The notes: generated by a model not told the origin, from the sequence alone. A stretch of DNA of 12,686 bases from an uncultured Chlorobiaceae bacterium (GCA_903874585.1 CAIQSY010000272.1:1-12686); one strand, 5' to 3'; shown: positions 1 through 7,577, counted from the stretch's first letter. Made by a program: numbers and translations.

Positions 1-269
1 TAGTCGGCGTGTCCGGGACAGTCGATATGCGCGTAATGGCGGTTCGCTGTTTCGTATTCGACGTGGGCTACTGCGATAGTTACGGTCTTGGTTTCATCAC
101 GGACTGTGCCGCCCTTTGCGATATCGGCATAGCTCTTTATTGTTGCCTGGCCTTTTTTAGCTAGTACTGCGAGAATAGAAGCAGTCAAAGTGGTCTTGCC
201 GTGATCGATTTGACCGATCGTACCGATATTAACGTGCGGCTTACTCCTTACAAAATTTTCCTTTGCCAT
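1..269 (-). CDS. tuf: Elongation factor Tu, N-terminal part (runs off the left edge)
   Basis: EF-Tu is the GTPase that delivers aminoacyl-tRNA to the ribosomal A site. The first 89 codons are visible. They begin MAKENFVRSKPHVNIGTIG, continue with the P-loop GQIDHGKTT (about residues 19-27), and reach HIDCPGHAD (G3, DxxG) at the edge. An AGGAGG ribosome binding site at 274-279 lies 4 bases before the ATG and fixes the start. The gene follows three tRNA genes, matching the classical tRNA-Thr/Tyr/Thr-tufB arrangement, so co-transcription is likely. Two things are odd. The P-loop has Gln-Ile where most bacterial EF-Tu proteins have His-Val. The effector region reads DIAKGGTVRDETKTVTIAV in place of the usual ...APEERERGITI..., although the Mg-binding threonine position is kept. 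From memory this resembles planctomycete EF-Tu. Identity as EF-Tu is secure; the variant's origin is inference. Confidence 0.95.
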   Translation of the reverse strand, partial: MAKENFVRSKPHVNIGTIGQIDHGKTTLTASILAVLAKKGQATIKSYADIAKGGTVRDETKTVTIAVAHVEYETANRHYAHIDCPGHAD

Positions 270-316
270 AGATCCTCCTAGTTCTTGCCTATATGCGTTC
301 TAGTACTTTATTATTC

Positions 317-392
<76 letters not shown>

Positions 393-406
393 CTAACAAA
401 TAACCG

Positions 407-488
407 TGGGTAGGGGAGGATTCGAACCTCCGAAGACAGAGTCGACAGATTTACAGTCTGTTGCGTTTAACCACTTCGCTACCTACCC
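407..488 (-). tRNA. tRNA-Tyr, anticodon GUA
   Basis: A class II tRNA with a long variable arm. The acceptor GGGTAGG/CCTACCC is fully paired. The anticodon stem ACAGA/TCTGT carries loop CTGTAAA, giving anticodon GTA (plus-strand tac at 452-454). The variable arm of about 13 nt contains a GAC/GTC mini-stem, and the T arm is GGAGG-TTCGAAT-CCTCC. The discriminator base is A. No CCA is encoded (the next bases are CGG), so the end must be added by nucleotidyltransferase, unlike the neighbouring tRNA-Thr(GGU). It is separated by 14 bases from tRNA-Thr(GGU) and 13 bases from tRNA-Thr(UGU), which indicates one precursor transcript. Confidence 0.96.
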
Positions 489-501
489 ATGAACAATTGA
501 G

Positions 502-574
502 AGCTGGTGATGGGACTCGAACCCGCAACCTGCTGATTACAAATCAGCTGCTCTACCAATTGAGCTACACCAGC
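502..574 (-). tRNA. tRNA-Thr, anticodon UGU
   Basis: First tRNA of the cluster. The acceptor GCTGGTG/CACCAGC is perfect. The D arm is GCTC/GAGC. The anticodon stem GCTGA/TCAGC holds loop TTTGTAA, giving anticodon TGT (plus-strand aca at 539-541). The T stem GCGGG/CCCAT has three G-C pairs, then a C50-A64 mismatch and a G49-U65 wobble; a G at position 64 would restore pairing. CCA is not encoded (the discriminator T is followed by CTC). It decodes ACA and ACG, complementing the GGU isoacceptor nearby. Confidence 0.95.
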
Positions 575-603
575 AATTCATAAACTCAAAAAACACGGAC
601 GGT

Positions 604-632
604 AATATAATGAGCCGCTAAGAAAATTACAA
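604..632 (-). promoter_or_regulatory. Promoter of the tRNA-Thr/Tyr/Thr-tuf transcript
   Basis: On the minus strand a -35-like TTGTAA (627-632) and a -10-like TATATT (604-609) are separated by exactly 17 bases. They lie about 30 bases ahead of the first mature tRNA. The bases just after the -10 are GC-rich (ACCGTCCG), resembling the discriminator of stringently controlled stable-RNA promoters; stringent control here is inference. The -35 begins 20 bases past the stop codon of the preceding dehydrogenase gene, and no terminator is visible between them, so some read-through into the tRNAs is possible. Confidence 0.7.
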
Positions 633-651
633 ACGAAAAAACATAATTTCC

Positions 652-1431
652 TTAATTCTTCTCTACTGCTGCAAAAAAGCCAGCTAAACGAACAGCCGTT
701 TTTCGAGAAACGAATCGCTGCGAAAAAACTAAGCAGCGATCAAGCAATGTCGGAAAAACTCGTAACTTATTTTTTTGTAATCCTTTCATGGTTGACTTGA
801 CGACCACATCCGTCGTTGACAGTGGTAAACGAATCGCGTTTACATTATGACCGGAATTCGCAAAAATAGTTGTTGCAATAAAACCAGGACAGACAACAAC
901 AACATCCACCCCTTTACCTTGCAGCTCAACCGCAAGTGCCTCGCTTAATGTTATTAGAAAAGCTTTTGTGGCAGAATAAAGTCCAAGACCGGGAACACCT
1001 TGCAGACCACCAAGAGAGGCTATATTCAGCAAGGTGCCTTTTTTTTTGACCACCATATCGGCAACAAAAAGACGGGTAAGCTTAGCGATTGCCACCATAT
1101 TGACCATCACCAGCTCTTCGATTTTCTCTAAATCAATATGAACGAAAGAACCTGCGCACGATACGCCTGCACAATTAACCAGTACATCAACATGGATATT
1201 CCGCTTGCAACAAAACGCATATACCGATTCTGCAGCACCATTTTCACTCAAATCCATAACACATACTTCAACCTGAATCCCCCTCTTGCGACGCAGCTCC
1301 TCGGCAAGCAACTGTAATTTATCAACTGAACGAGCAACAAGGACAAGATTATGACCTTGCACAGCAAATTCACGAACAAAGGCTTCACCAATGCCCATTG
1401 ATGCACCAGTAATCAAGGTAAATGAGGACAT
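652..1431 (-). CDS. Short-chain dehydrogenase/reductase (classical SDR, DltE/YqjQ-like)
   Basis: A 259-residue NAD(P)-dependent oxidoreductase of unknown substrate, with the length and plan of a classical SDR. The Rossmann nucleotide-binding glycine motif TGASMGIG is at residues 8-15. NCAGV (86-90) corresponds to the NNAG motif, with one Asn replaced by Cys. The catalytic tetrad is Asn111, Ser139, Tyr152 and Lys156 (YSATK), followed by the cofactor-contacting PG at 182-183. Arg34 after the second beta strand suggests NADP(H) preference. The ATG lies 4 bases after the ispG stop codon with no clear Shine-Dalgarno of its own, so translation is probably coupled to ispG. It is the last gene of the ispG-containing operon. 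The placement hints at lipid or isoprenoid modification, but sequence alone cannot show this. There is no signal peptide or convincing membrane helix. Confidence 0.9.
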   Translation of the reverse strand: MSSFTLITGASMGIGEAFVREFAVQGHNLVLVARSVDKLQLLAEELRRKRGIQVEVCVMDLSENGAAESVYAFCCKRNIHVDVLVNCAGVSCAGSFVHIDLEKIEELVMVNMVAIAKLTRLFVADMVVKKKGTLLNIASLGGLQGVPGLGLYSATKAFLITLSEALAVELQGKGVDVVVVCPGFIATTIFANSGHNVNAIRLPLSTTDVVVKSTMKGLQKNKLRVFPTLLDRCLVFSQRFVSRKTAVRLAGFFAAVEKN

Positions 1432-1435
1432 CAGC

Positions 1436-3496
1436 TCAGAGAATCGTAGGTGGCTCTACCCATTTACCATGTTCTTGAACCAGCGCAATCAACCGATCAA
1501 CAGCTTCATCTTCAGCAATGTTTTCAGCAACACATTCACGACCAACATAGAGACTGATACAATTCTTCCCTGCCCCGACATAACCAAAATCCGCATCGGC
1601 CATCTCGCCCGGACCATTAACAATACATCCCATAATGCCGATTTTCAGCCCTTTAAGATGTGACATCCGCTGCTTAATAGTTGCAGCAGCCTTTTCAAGC
1701 TCAAAGTATGTTCTGCCACATCCGGGACAAGAGATAAATTCGGTTTTTGACATTCTGATTCGAGCACCCTGCAAAATATTAAAGGCTTGATTAATCTCAT
1801 CTTCAGCAGAGAGTGCTGTAGCAAGAGCAATCATGTCGCCAATACCATCACAGAAGAGTGTGCCTGCCTGAACTGCACTGTCAATAATGTTTGCAAGTCG
1901 CTCATGATTATCGCCTTTGCATCGCACAACAACTGGATAATCAAATGCCCGACGGTTAAACACCTGCACAAGACGACGATAAGTATAAATAACATGATCA
2001 GATACGATAGAAAAAAGAAGGCGTTGTGTCCCTTGCTTCCGCAATTTTTCTGCGAGATGTGCAAGCACCTCTGCTGGTACAGAGTCACCGGCCCCTTTAT
2101 GGATAAAACAGAGTTCTACCGCTGCCAGCCGCTCATTGCACAAAACCTGTAAAAGATCGTTTTCAAAACGCTCACCCTCAAGAATATCACATCGTACTTT
2201 TGTAACTTTATTAAGTAATTGTGTAAACAATAATACATCGTTCGTTGAAGCAACAACAAAGCGAGCAGCATCACCCAACCTGCCCAGCAACTCATCGAGC
2301 GCCTCTAAATCTGCATCACTCTCAACACGTACAGATACAAATTCAGAACGAAGAGCATCAACCGGCTTTTGTGGAGCCAGTCGCTGCACCAGTTCATGAT
2401 ATGCAGCATCACTATCCGAAAGAGAAGCATGCAATTCTGTTTCAACTTTCGGCACACTATCGCCACCAATCATCACACCTGCAAGCGACATCTGATGAGA
2501 AACACGACGCTGATATTGGAATGGATTAAATGCTGGCTCTTCATCAGTTGTCGGAATAAATTTAATTCGGTGATTACGACTATCGACAACATGCTTGAGA
2601 GGAATATGTCCTCGGTCACCATTAATGAGATGAAAATCGTTATACTTTTTCACAAGAGCAAAACCAACCGGCACCTCATGTACAGGATCTTCAGTCAGAG
2701 AAATGCGAATGGTATCACCAAGACCGTCTTCAAGTAACGATCCTGTACCCATTGCCGATTTCACACGGCCCTCATCGCCATCTCCAGCTTCGGTAACACC
2801 AAGATGCAAGGGATAAGCGTAACGCAGTTCAGCATCCGCTTGCTTTACAAGCAGACGATAAGCCTGAATCATCACCTTGACATTCGAGGATTTCATGGAA
2901 AAGAGCAACTCGTAATACCCCATTTCTTCACAAATCCGTGCAAACTCAATAGCCGCTTCAACCATTCCTTCTGGAGAATTACCATAACGGCTTACAATTC
3001 TATCAGATAATGATCCATGATTTGTACCGATACGCATCGACACGCCATACTCACGCGCTTTCTCTACAAGAGGAGCAAATTCAAGTCGAACACGATCAAT
3101 CTCTTCCTGATATTCCGCATCGGTATAATCGTTATGTGAAAACTTCTTTTTATTGGCATAATTACCCGGATTGATACGGATATTTTCAACAAACTCAACC
3201 GCTTTTAAGGCAGCGCGTGCTGAAAAGTGGATATCGGCAACCAACGGCGTCATAATTTTATCGCGACGAAGTTGTTCCCGAATATTTTTAAGATTTTCCG
3301 CATCCTTTTCAGTAGGCACTGTCAAGCGGATAATTTCACAACCAGCTTCATACAACCGTCGGCATTGCTCAACAGTCGCGTCGGTATCCGAGGTATGCGT
3401 ATTCGTCATGGACTCAACCCGTATTGGTTGATATCCACCTAAAAACAAGTTTCCAAAAACAACTTCACGAGTTAAACGGCGACGGTAGTGATACAT
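1436..3496 (-). CDS. ispG: 4-hydroxy-3-methylbut-2-en-1-yl diphosphate synthase, long form
   Basis: IspG (GcpE) carries out the penultimate MEP-pathway step, reducing methylerythritol cyclodiphosphate to HMBPP with a [4Fe-4S] cluster. The pathway supplies isoprenoids, which in green sulfur bacteria include carotenoids, quinones and the tails of bacteriochlorophylls. The N-terminal TIM-barrel (about residues 1-285) begins with the family-typical substrate-binding region PIRVESMTNTHTSDTDAT. The C-terminal iron-sulfur domain (about 575-686) has cluster ligands Cys590, Cys593 (CPGCGRT), Cys624 and Glu631 (GCIVNGPGE). Between them lies an insert of roughly 290 residues, making 686 residues against 372 in E. 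coli. This three-domain form is known from chlamydiae, Bacteroidetes/Chlorobi and plants. The gene follows the ftsB-like gene by 30 bases and precedes the dehydrogenase by 4. The start at Met-Tyr-His-Tyr has no evident Shine-Dalgarno. Confidence 0.97.
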   Translation of the reverse strand: MYHYRRRLTREVVFGNLFLGGYQPIRVESMTNTHTSDTDATVEQCRRLYEAGCEIIRLTVPTEKDAENLKNIREQLRRDKIMTPLVADIHFSARAALKAVEFVENIRINPGNYANKKKFSHNDYTDAEYQEEIDRVRLEFAPLVEKAREYGVSMRIGTNHGSLSDRIVSRYGNSPEGMVEAAIEFARICEEMGYYELLFSMKSSNVKVMIQAYRLLVKQADAELRYAYPLHLGVTEAGDGDEGRVKSAMGTGSLLEDGLGDTIRISLTEDPVHEVPVGFALVKKYNDFHLINGDRGHIPLKHVVDSRNHRIKFIPTTDEEPAFNPFQYQRRVSHQMSLAGVMIGGDSVPKVETELHASLSDSDAAYHELVQRLAPQKPVDALRSEFVSVRVESDADLEALDELLGRLGDAARFVVASTNDVLLFTQLLNKVTKVRCDILEGERFENDLLQVLCNERLAAVELCFIHKGAGDSVPAEVLAHLAEKLRKQGTQRLLFSIVSDHVIYTYRRLVQVFNRRAFDYPVVVRCKGDNHERLANIIDSAVQAGTLFCDGIGDMIALATALSAEDEINQAFNILQGARIRMSKTEFISCPGCGRTYFELEKAAATIKQRMSHLKGLKIGIMGCIVNGPGEMADADFGYVGAGKNCISLYVGRECVAENIAEDEAVDRLIALVQEHGKWVEPPTIL

Positions 3497-3526
3497 GGAA
3501 TTAAACGAACAGTTAAATAAAAAAAA

Positions 3527-3856
3527 TTACTCACCTCTGATAATAAAGAGCGTCTCACCTGACTTGCGGAAATTATACCTCTCTCGGGCAGCCTTTTCAA
3601 TACTGTCAGGCTCTCGGGCATGCTGAATCCTCTGCTCATTATCCAGCATCTTTTGTTGTACAATGTTGTAACGCTCAAGCAATGAACGATACTCCATCTC
3701 CATACGCACCCGTTTCAGAATGCCATAATCATCAAAAAGAAACCAAAAAAGCAAAAGCAAAGCGACAACCCTGAAAAGAATTTTTTTCGGGTTTGACTGG
3801 AAATACTCAACAACGGTATTGAACTTGATACGTTTGATAATCTTTTTCACTCCCAT
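3527..3856 (-). CDS. ftsB: FtsB/DivIC-like septum formation initiator protein
   Basis: A 109-residue bitopic membrane protein. It has a basic cytoplasmic N-terminus (residues 1-26, many Lys/Arg), one transmembrane helix at about 27-43 (rich in Leu, Val and Phe), a charged heptad-like coiled coil at about 48-80, and a C-terminal segment EKAARERYNFRKSGETLFII (87-106). That C-terminal pattern is typical of the DivIC/FtsB family. Family members bridge FtsL and FtsQ in the divisome and help activate septal peptidoglycan synthesis. The position directly after eno supports the call, because eno-ftsB is a widely conserved pairing. No strong Shine-Dalgarno is seen; AGGG lies close to the ATG. The symbol is assigned by family and context and could equally be divIC. 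Confidence 0.85.
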   Translation of the reverse strand: MGVKKIIKRIKFNTVVEYFQSNPKKILFRVVALLLLFWFLFDDYGILKRVRMEMEYRSLLERYNIVQQKMLDNEQRIQHAREPDSIEKAARERYNFRKSGETLFIIRGE

Positions 3857-3906
3857 ACAACCCTATGGTTCAAAGTACTGTAAACAAGCACAATAAAGCA
3901 TAAAAC

Positions 3907-3940
3907 AACAAAGGAACCCTGTACGAAGAGCTCCTTTGTT
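3907..3940 (-). terminator. Hairpin between eno and ftsB, possible weak terminator
   Basis: A perfect 9-bp inverted repeat, AACAAAGGA (3907-3915) and TCCTTTGTT (3932-3940), with a 16-base loop. It starts about 20 bases after the eno stop. On the minus strand the stem is followed by GTTTTATGC, a short and broken U tract, so termination is likely partial. It may lower ftsB-ispG-SDR transcript levels relative to the highly expressed eno, or protect the eno mRNA 3' end. Confidence 0.5.
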
Positions 3941-3959
3941 ATTATTTGTAAATATAACG

Positions 3960-5273
3960 TTAAACACGAAAAGCTTTTTTGCCAGGATAACGCGCCTGAT
4001 CGCCAAGTTCCTCTTCAATACGAAGCAGCTCGTTGTACTTTGCCATACGGTCAGAACGTGACATGCTGCCCGTTTTGATCTGACCAGCATTCGTGGCTAC
4101 AGCAATCTGGGCAATAGTGCTATCCTCAGTTTCACCACTACGATGGCTAATAACTGATGTATAACCATTGGTTTTGGCAAGATCAATAGCCTGAAGTGTT
4201 TCAGTAAGCGTGCCAATCTGGTTAACCTTAATCAGAATTGAATTTCCAACGCCATGCTCAATACCTTGAGCAAGCCTCTTGCTGTTGGTCACAAAAAGAT
4301 CGTCACCAACAAGCTGTACCCTTGAACCGATTTTATCAGTCAAGAGCTTCCAGCCTTCCCAATCATCCTCAGCCATACCATCTTCAATGGAGATAATAGG
4401 ATAGTTCGTTGCCCATTTTTCCCAATATTCAGCCATTTCAAGCGACGTCAGTTCCTGCTTTGATGACTTCTTGAAGACATACCGTTTTTTTGCAGAATCG
4501 TAGAACTCAGAACTTGCCGGATCAAGCGCAATCATAACCTGAGCATCACCAAGTCCACCTTTATCGGTTGGAGAACCTACTTTGTAGCCAGCTTTACCGA
4601 TGGCTTCAATCACCAATTCAATTGCCTCTTCGTTGGAACGAAGGTTCGGAGCAAAACCACCTTCATCACCCACAGATGTACTCAATCCTCTGCTTTTCAA
4701 AAGAGCCTTCAGTGCATGAAAAATTTCAGCGCCACAACGAAGGGCATCGGAATATGAGTCAAAGCCTGCAGGCATGATCATAAATTCCTGAAAATCAACA
4801 TTATTATCAGCATGTGCGCCACCATTAAGCACATTCATCATCGGCACTGGCAACGTATTCGCCATTGTTCCACCAATGTAGCGATAGAGTGGCAAACCGG
4901 TATAATCAGCTCCCGCTTTTGCACAAGCCATAGAGACACCAAGCAAAGCATTGGCACCAAGCTTTGACTTATTTGGTGTTCCATCAAGATCAAGCAGTGC
5001 TTGATCAATCTCCTCCTGTTCGGTAACAAGCATGCCGTTCAAAGCATCGTTAATGACGGTATTGACATGCTCAACCGCTTTAAGCACGCCCTTGCCAAGA
5101 TAGACGGACGCATCACCATCCCTCAGCTCTACTGCTTCGTGAATACCTGTTGAGGCACCACTCGGCACGGCTGCCCGACCAAATGAACTCTCTGTGTACA
5201 CATCAACTTCGACCGTTGGATTTCCTCGCGAATCAAGGATCTGGCGGGCAAGAATTTTCCTGATAATAGGCAT
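3960..5273 (-). CDS. eno: Enolase (phosphopyruvate hydratase)
   Basis: Enolase interconverts 2-phosphoglycerate and phosphoenolpyruvate in the cytoplasm. In an autotroph using the reductive TCA cycle it mainly serves gluconeogenesis from PEP. The protein is full length at 437 residues. The N-terminal cap carries DSRGNPT (14-20) and the mobile loop SGASTG (38-43). Metal ligands by alignment are Asp251, Glu297 (SIEDGM) and Asp324 (GDD). Catalytic residues are Glu204 (GDEGG) and Lys349 (LIKVNQIGT). His154, the loop SHRSGETED (376-384) and Lys400 complete the active site. The start MPIIRKI is the family norm, although no Shine-Dalgarno is visible in the AT-rich leader. It heads a minus-strand series followed by ftsB and ispG, and a promoter candidate lies 70-100 bases upstream. 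Confidence 0.98.
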   Translation of the reverse strand: MPIIRKILARQILDSRGNPTVEVDVYTESSFGRAAVPSGASTGIHEAVELRDGDASVYLGKGVLKAVEHVNTVINDALNGMLVTEQEEIDQALLDLDGTPNKSKLGANALLGVSMACAKAGADYTGLPLYRYIGGTMANTLPVPMMNVLNGGAHADNNVDFQEFMIMPAGFDSYSDALRCGAEIFHALKALLKSRGLSTSVGDEGGFAPNLRSNEEAIELVIEAIGKAGYKVGSPTDKGGLGDAQVMIALDPASSEFYDSAKKRYVFKKSSKQELTSLEMAEYWEKWATNYPIISIEDGMAEDDWEGWKLLTDKIGSRVQLVGDDLFVTNSKRLAQGIEHGVGNSILIKVNQIGTLTETLQAIDLAKTNGYTSVISHRSGETEDSTIAQIAVATNAGQIKTGSMSRSDRMAKYNELLRIEEELGDQARYPGKKAFRV

Positions 5274-5341
5274 AAGAAAATATATTTATGGTTGTTACGT
5301 ACTTTTTGTGCGCAAGCAAGCTAATCAGCGACTGCGCGTTA

Positions 5342-5371
5342 AAGATACTTGAAAATATATCCTTTTTTCAA
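5342..5371 (-). promoter_or_regulatory. eno: Candidate eno promoter with overlapping palindrome
   Basis: On the minus strand TTGAAA (5366-5371) and TATCTT (5342-5347) are separated by 18 bases, a plausible -35/-10 pair about 70 bases before the eno ATG. An 8-bp inverted repeat, CTTGAAAA (5348-5355) and TTTTCAAG (5365-5372), fills most of the spacer and overlaps the -35. It could be an operator or simply the consequence of AT-rich sequence. No such signal could be assigned confidently for the plus-strand gene on the other side of this divergent region. Confidence 0.5.
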
Positions 5372-5496
5372 GACCATTTCATGGTTACGGCTACCGCAAA
5401 TCGTACTTTTTTTTGTTAATTACTCTTCGGGTTGTTTTGAGTACATACAACAAACAACGCGTTATTTAATATCTGTCACCAAAAAGGAGTTATGCT

Positions 5497-7563
5497 ATGC
5501 AAGCCGTACAACCGGATCAACTGCGAAACATTGTCATTACAGGTCATGCCGGAAGCGGCAAAACCATCCTTGCCGAATCACTTGCCCTGACTATGGGTAT
5601 CATCAACCGACTCGGCAGTATTGAAGAGGGTAATACGCTTTCAGATTATTCTGCCGATGAAATTGAAAGGAAACACAGTCTCAATACAAGCATTATCAAT
5701 GGATTTTGGAATGACCGTAAAATAAATATCATCGACACTCCGGGTTTAATTGATTTTCATGGAGATGTCAAATCAGCGATGAGAGTTGCTGACACGGTGC
5801 TGATTGCCGTTAACGCATCATCTGGTGTTGAGGTTGGCACTGATACTGTCTGGGAGTACACCAAAGAGTACTACAAACCAACCATGTTCGTTTTAACCAA
5901 ACTTGATGCCGATCGTGCCGATTTTAAAACGACGATACAAGCACTTCAAGATCATTTTGGTCACCTTGTTACCCCAATCCAATTCCCAGTTGATGAAGGA
6001 GTTGGTCACCATACAATCATCGATGTTTTGTTGATGAAACAACTGGAGTTCAACCCGGATAAACCAGGAGAAATGGTTGTTGCCGATATTTCTGATCTCT
6101 ACATTAAACGTGCCGAGGAGCTCCATCAACAACTTGTTGAAGCAGTTGCCGAAACTGATGAAGCGTTGATGAACAAATTTTTTGAGGAGAGCAACTTAGC
6201 AGAGGAGGAGCTGCGAACTGGTATAAAATCAGCGTTACTCACCAGAACATTTTTCCCTGTCTTCTGCACGTCTCCACTTCATTTTATTGGAACAGAACGG
6301 TTGCTTGATACGGTCGTAAACCTCTGTCCTTCACCAATTGAGCGTGGACCGGAACACGCAATCTCCACCATCAATGACGATGAAAGTCTTCTCCAGCCAA
6401 ATCCGGAAGGTCCGACTATCGGTTTTATTTTTAAAACGATGTCGGAACCGCGCGTCGGAGAAATTTCATATCTGCGAGTCTATTCTGGCCACATTGAAAC
6501 AGGGCACGAGTTGATTGATGTACAAACTGGTCAACTTCAAAAACTTGGTCAAGTATATACCATAATCGGGCAAAAAAGAACACCTGCCGAAAAACTTCTT
6601 GCGGGCGATATTGGTATGGTCGTCAAACTGAAAGATGCACACACGAACGACACTCTTGCGGATAAAGGAACAAACACCCGCATCAGCCCGATAATTTTTC
6701 CAATCCCAGTGCTCGCAACCGCAATTGTGCCGGTAGCACAAGGGGATGAAGAAAAGATTTCTTCGGGTTTGCACCATTTGCATGAAGAGGATCCAAGTTT
6801 TACCATTGAGCATGATGTTGAATTCAATCAAACCATTCTGAAAACACAAGGCGAAACCCATCTCGATACCATTATCAATCGTCTGCAAAATAAATTCAAC
6901 GTCACGGTAGATATTGCGCCCATCAAAATACCTTATCGCGAAACCATAAGAATAGCCTCCTCAGCACAAGGCAAATACAAAAAACAATCAGGAGGAAAAG
7001 GTCAATATGGCGATGTATGGGTTAAACTTGAACCATTGACTCGCGATTCCGGATTTGCATTTGCCAGCGAAATAGTTGGTGGGGTAGTACCAACAAGATA
7101 TTTGCCTGCTGTCGAAAAGGGACTGCACGAAACGATTACTTCAGGTATTCTGGCAGGTTATCCCATTGTTGATGTCAAAGCCATTGCGTATGATGGCTCA
7201 TACCATCCTGTCGATAGTTCGGAATTTGCCTTTAAAATTGCGGCAAGCATGGCTTTGAAAAGTGCATTTGAAAAGTCAAAACCTTTTCTGCTTGAACCAT
7301 TTTATACGTTAGAGGTATATGCTCCAGAACAATACACAGGGGAAATTGTTGGTGATATTTCAAGTAAACGCGGTAAAATTCTTGGCATGGATGCTGATGT
7401 GAAGATGCAGATTATCCATGCAGAAATACCTCAAGCATCACTCACCACATTCCATCACGCGCTCACCAGACTTACCCAAAGCCGGGCAAGATACTCATAT
7501 TGTTTCAGCCATTATGAGGAGGCGCCACCAGATATTGCTCAGCAGATTATCGCGCAAAAGTAG
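5497..7563 (+). CDS. Elongation factor G-like GTPase (EF-G paralogue)
   Basis: A 688-residue five-domain translational GTPase of the EF-G family, but a paralogue rather than canonical FusA. The P-loop is GHAGSGKT (16-23) where true EF-G has an AHIDAGKTT-type sequence. G3 is DTPGLIDF (80-87) and G4 is TKLD (134-137) instead of NKxD. The switch-I region reads EIERKHSLNTS, without the RGITI motif. Domain II spans about 305-400. Domain IV has PYRETI (479-484), GGKGQYGDV (499-507) and the tip DGSYHPVDS (566-574), which keeps the His/Asp of the decoding-site loop. Domain V has GDISSKRGKI. AAAGGAG (5483-5489), 7 bases before the ATG, supports the start. It appears monocistronic, with a terminator just after it. 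Its role may be an alternative translocation or ribosome-associated function; paralogues of this type are poorly characterised. Confidence 0.92.
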   Translation: MQAVQPDQLRNIVITGHAGSGKTILAESLALTMGIINRLGSIEEGNTLSDYSADEIERKHSLNTSIINGFWNDRKINIIDTPGLIDFHGDVKSAMRVADTVLIAVNASSGVEVGTDTVWEYTKEYYKPTMFVLTKLDADRADFKTTIQALQDHFGHLVTPIQFPVDEGVGHHTIIDVLLMKQLEFNPDKPGEMVVADISDLYIKRAEELHQQLVEAVAETDEALMNKFFEESNLAEEELRTGIKSALLTRTFFPVFCTSPLHFIGTERLLDTVVNLCPSPIERGPEHAISTINDDESLLQPNPEGPTIGFIFKTMSEPRVGEISYLRVYSGHIETGHELIDVQTGQLQKLGQVYTIIGQKRTPAEKLLAGDIGMVVKLKDAHTNDTLADKGTNTRISPIIFPIPVLATAIVPVAQGDEEKISSGLHHLHEEDPSFTIEHDVEFNQTILKTQGETHLDTIINRLQNKFNVTVDIAPIKIPYRETIRIASSAQGKYKKQSGGKGQYGDVWVKLEPLTRDSGFAFASEIVGGVVPTRYLPAVEKGLHETITSGILAGYPIVDVKAIAYDGSYHPVDSSEFAFKIAASMALKSAFEKSKPFLLEPFYTLEVYAPEQYTGEIVGDISSKRGKILGMDADVKMQIIHAEIPQASLTTFHHALTRLTQSRARYSYCFSHYEEAPPDIAQQIIAQK

Positions 7564-7577
7564 GATTTAAAAACTGC

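Noticed and set aside
1391..3442. Several 60-120 codon plus- and minus-strand frames over ispG
   Set aside because: All lie within a full-length, motif-complete ispG in other frames. Their products have no recognisable domain, and spacing to neighbours does not suggest genes.
3472..3678. 68-codon minus-strand frame bridging ftsB and the ispG start
   Set aside because: It overlaps both real genes in a different frame. The FtsB-like frame has the helix, coiled coil and family C-terminus; this one has nothing recognisable.
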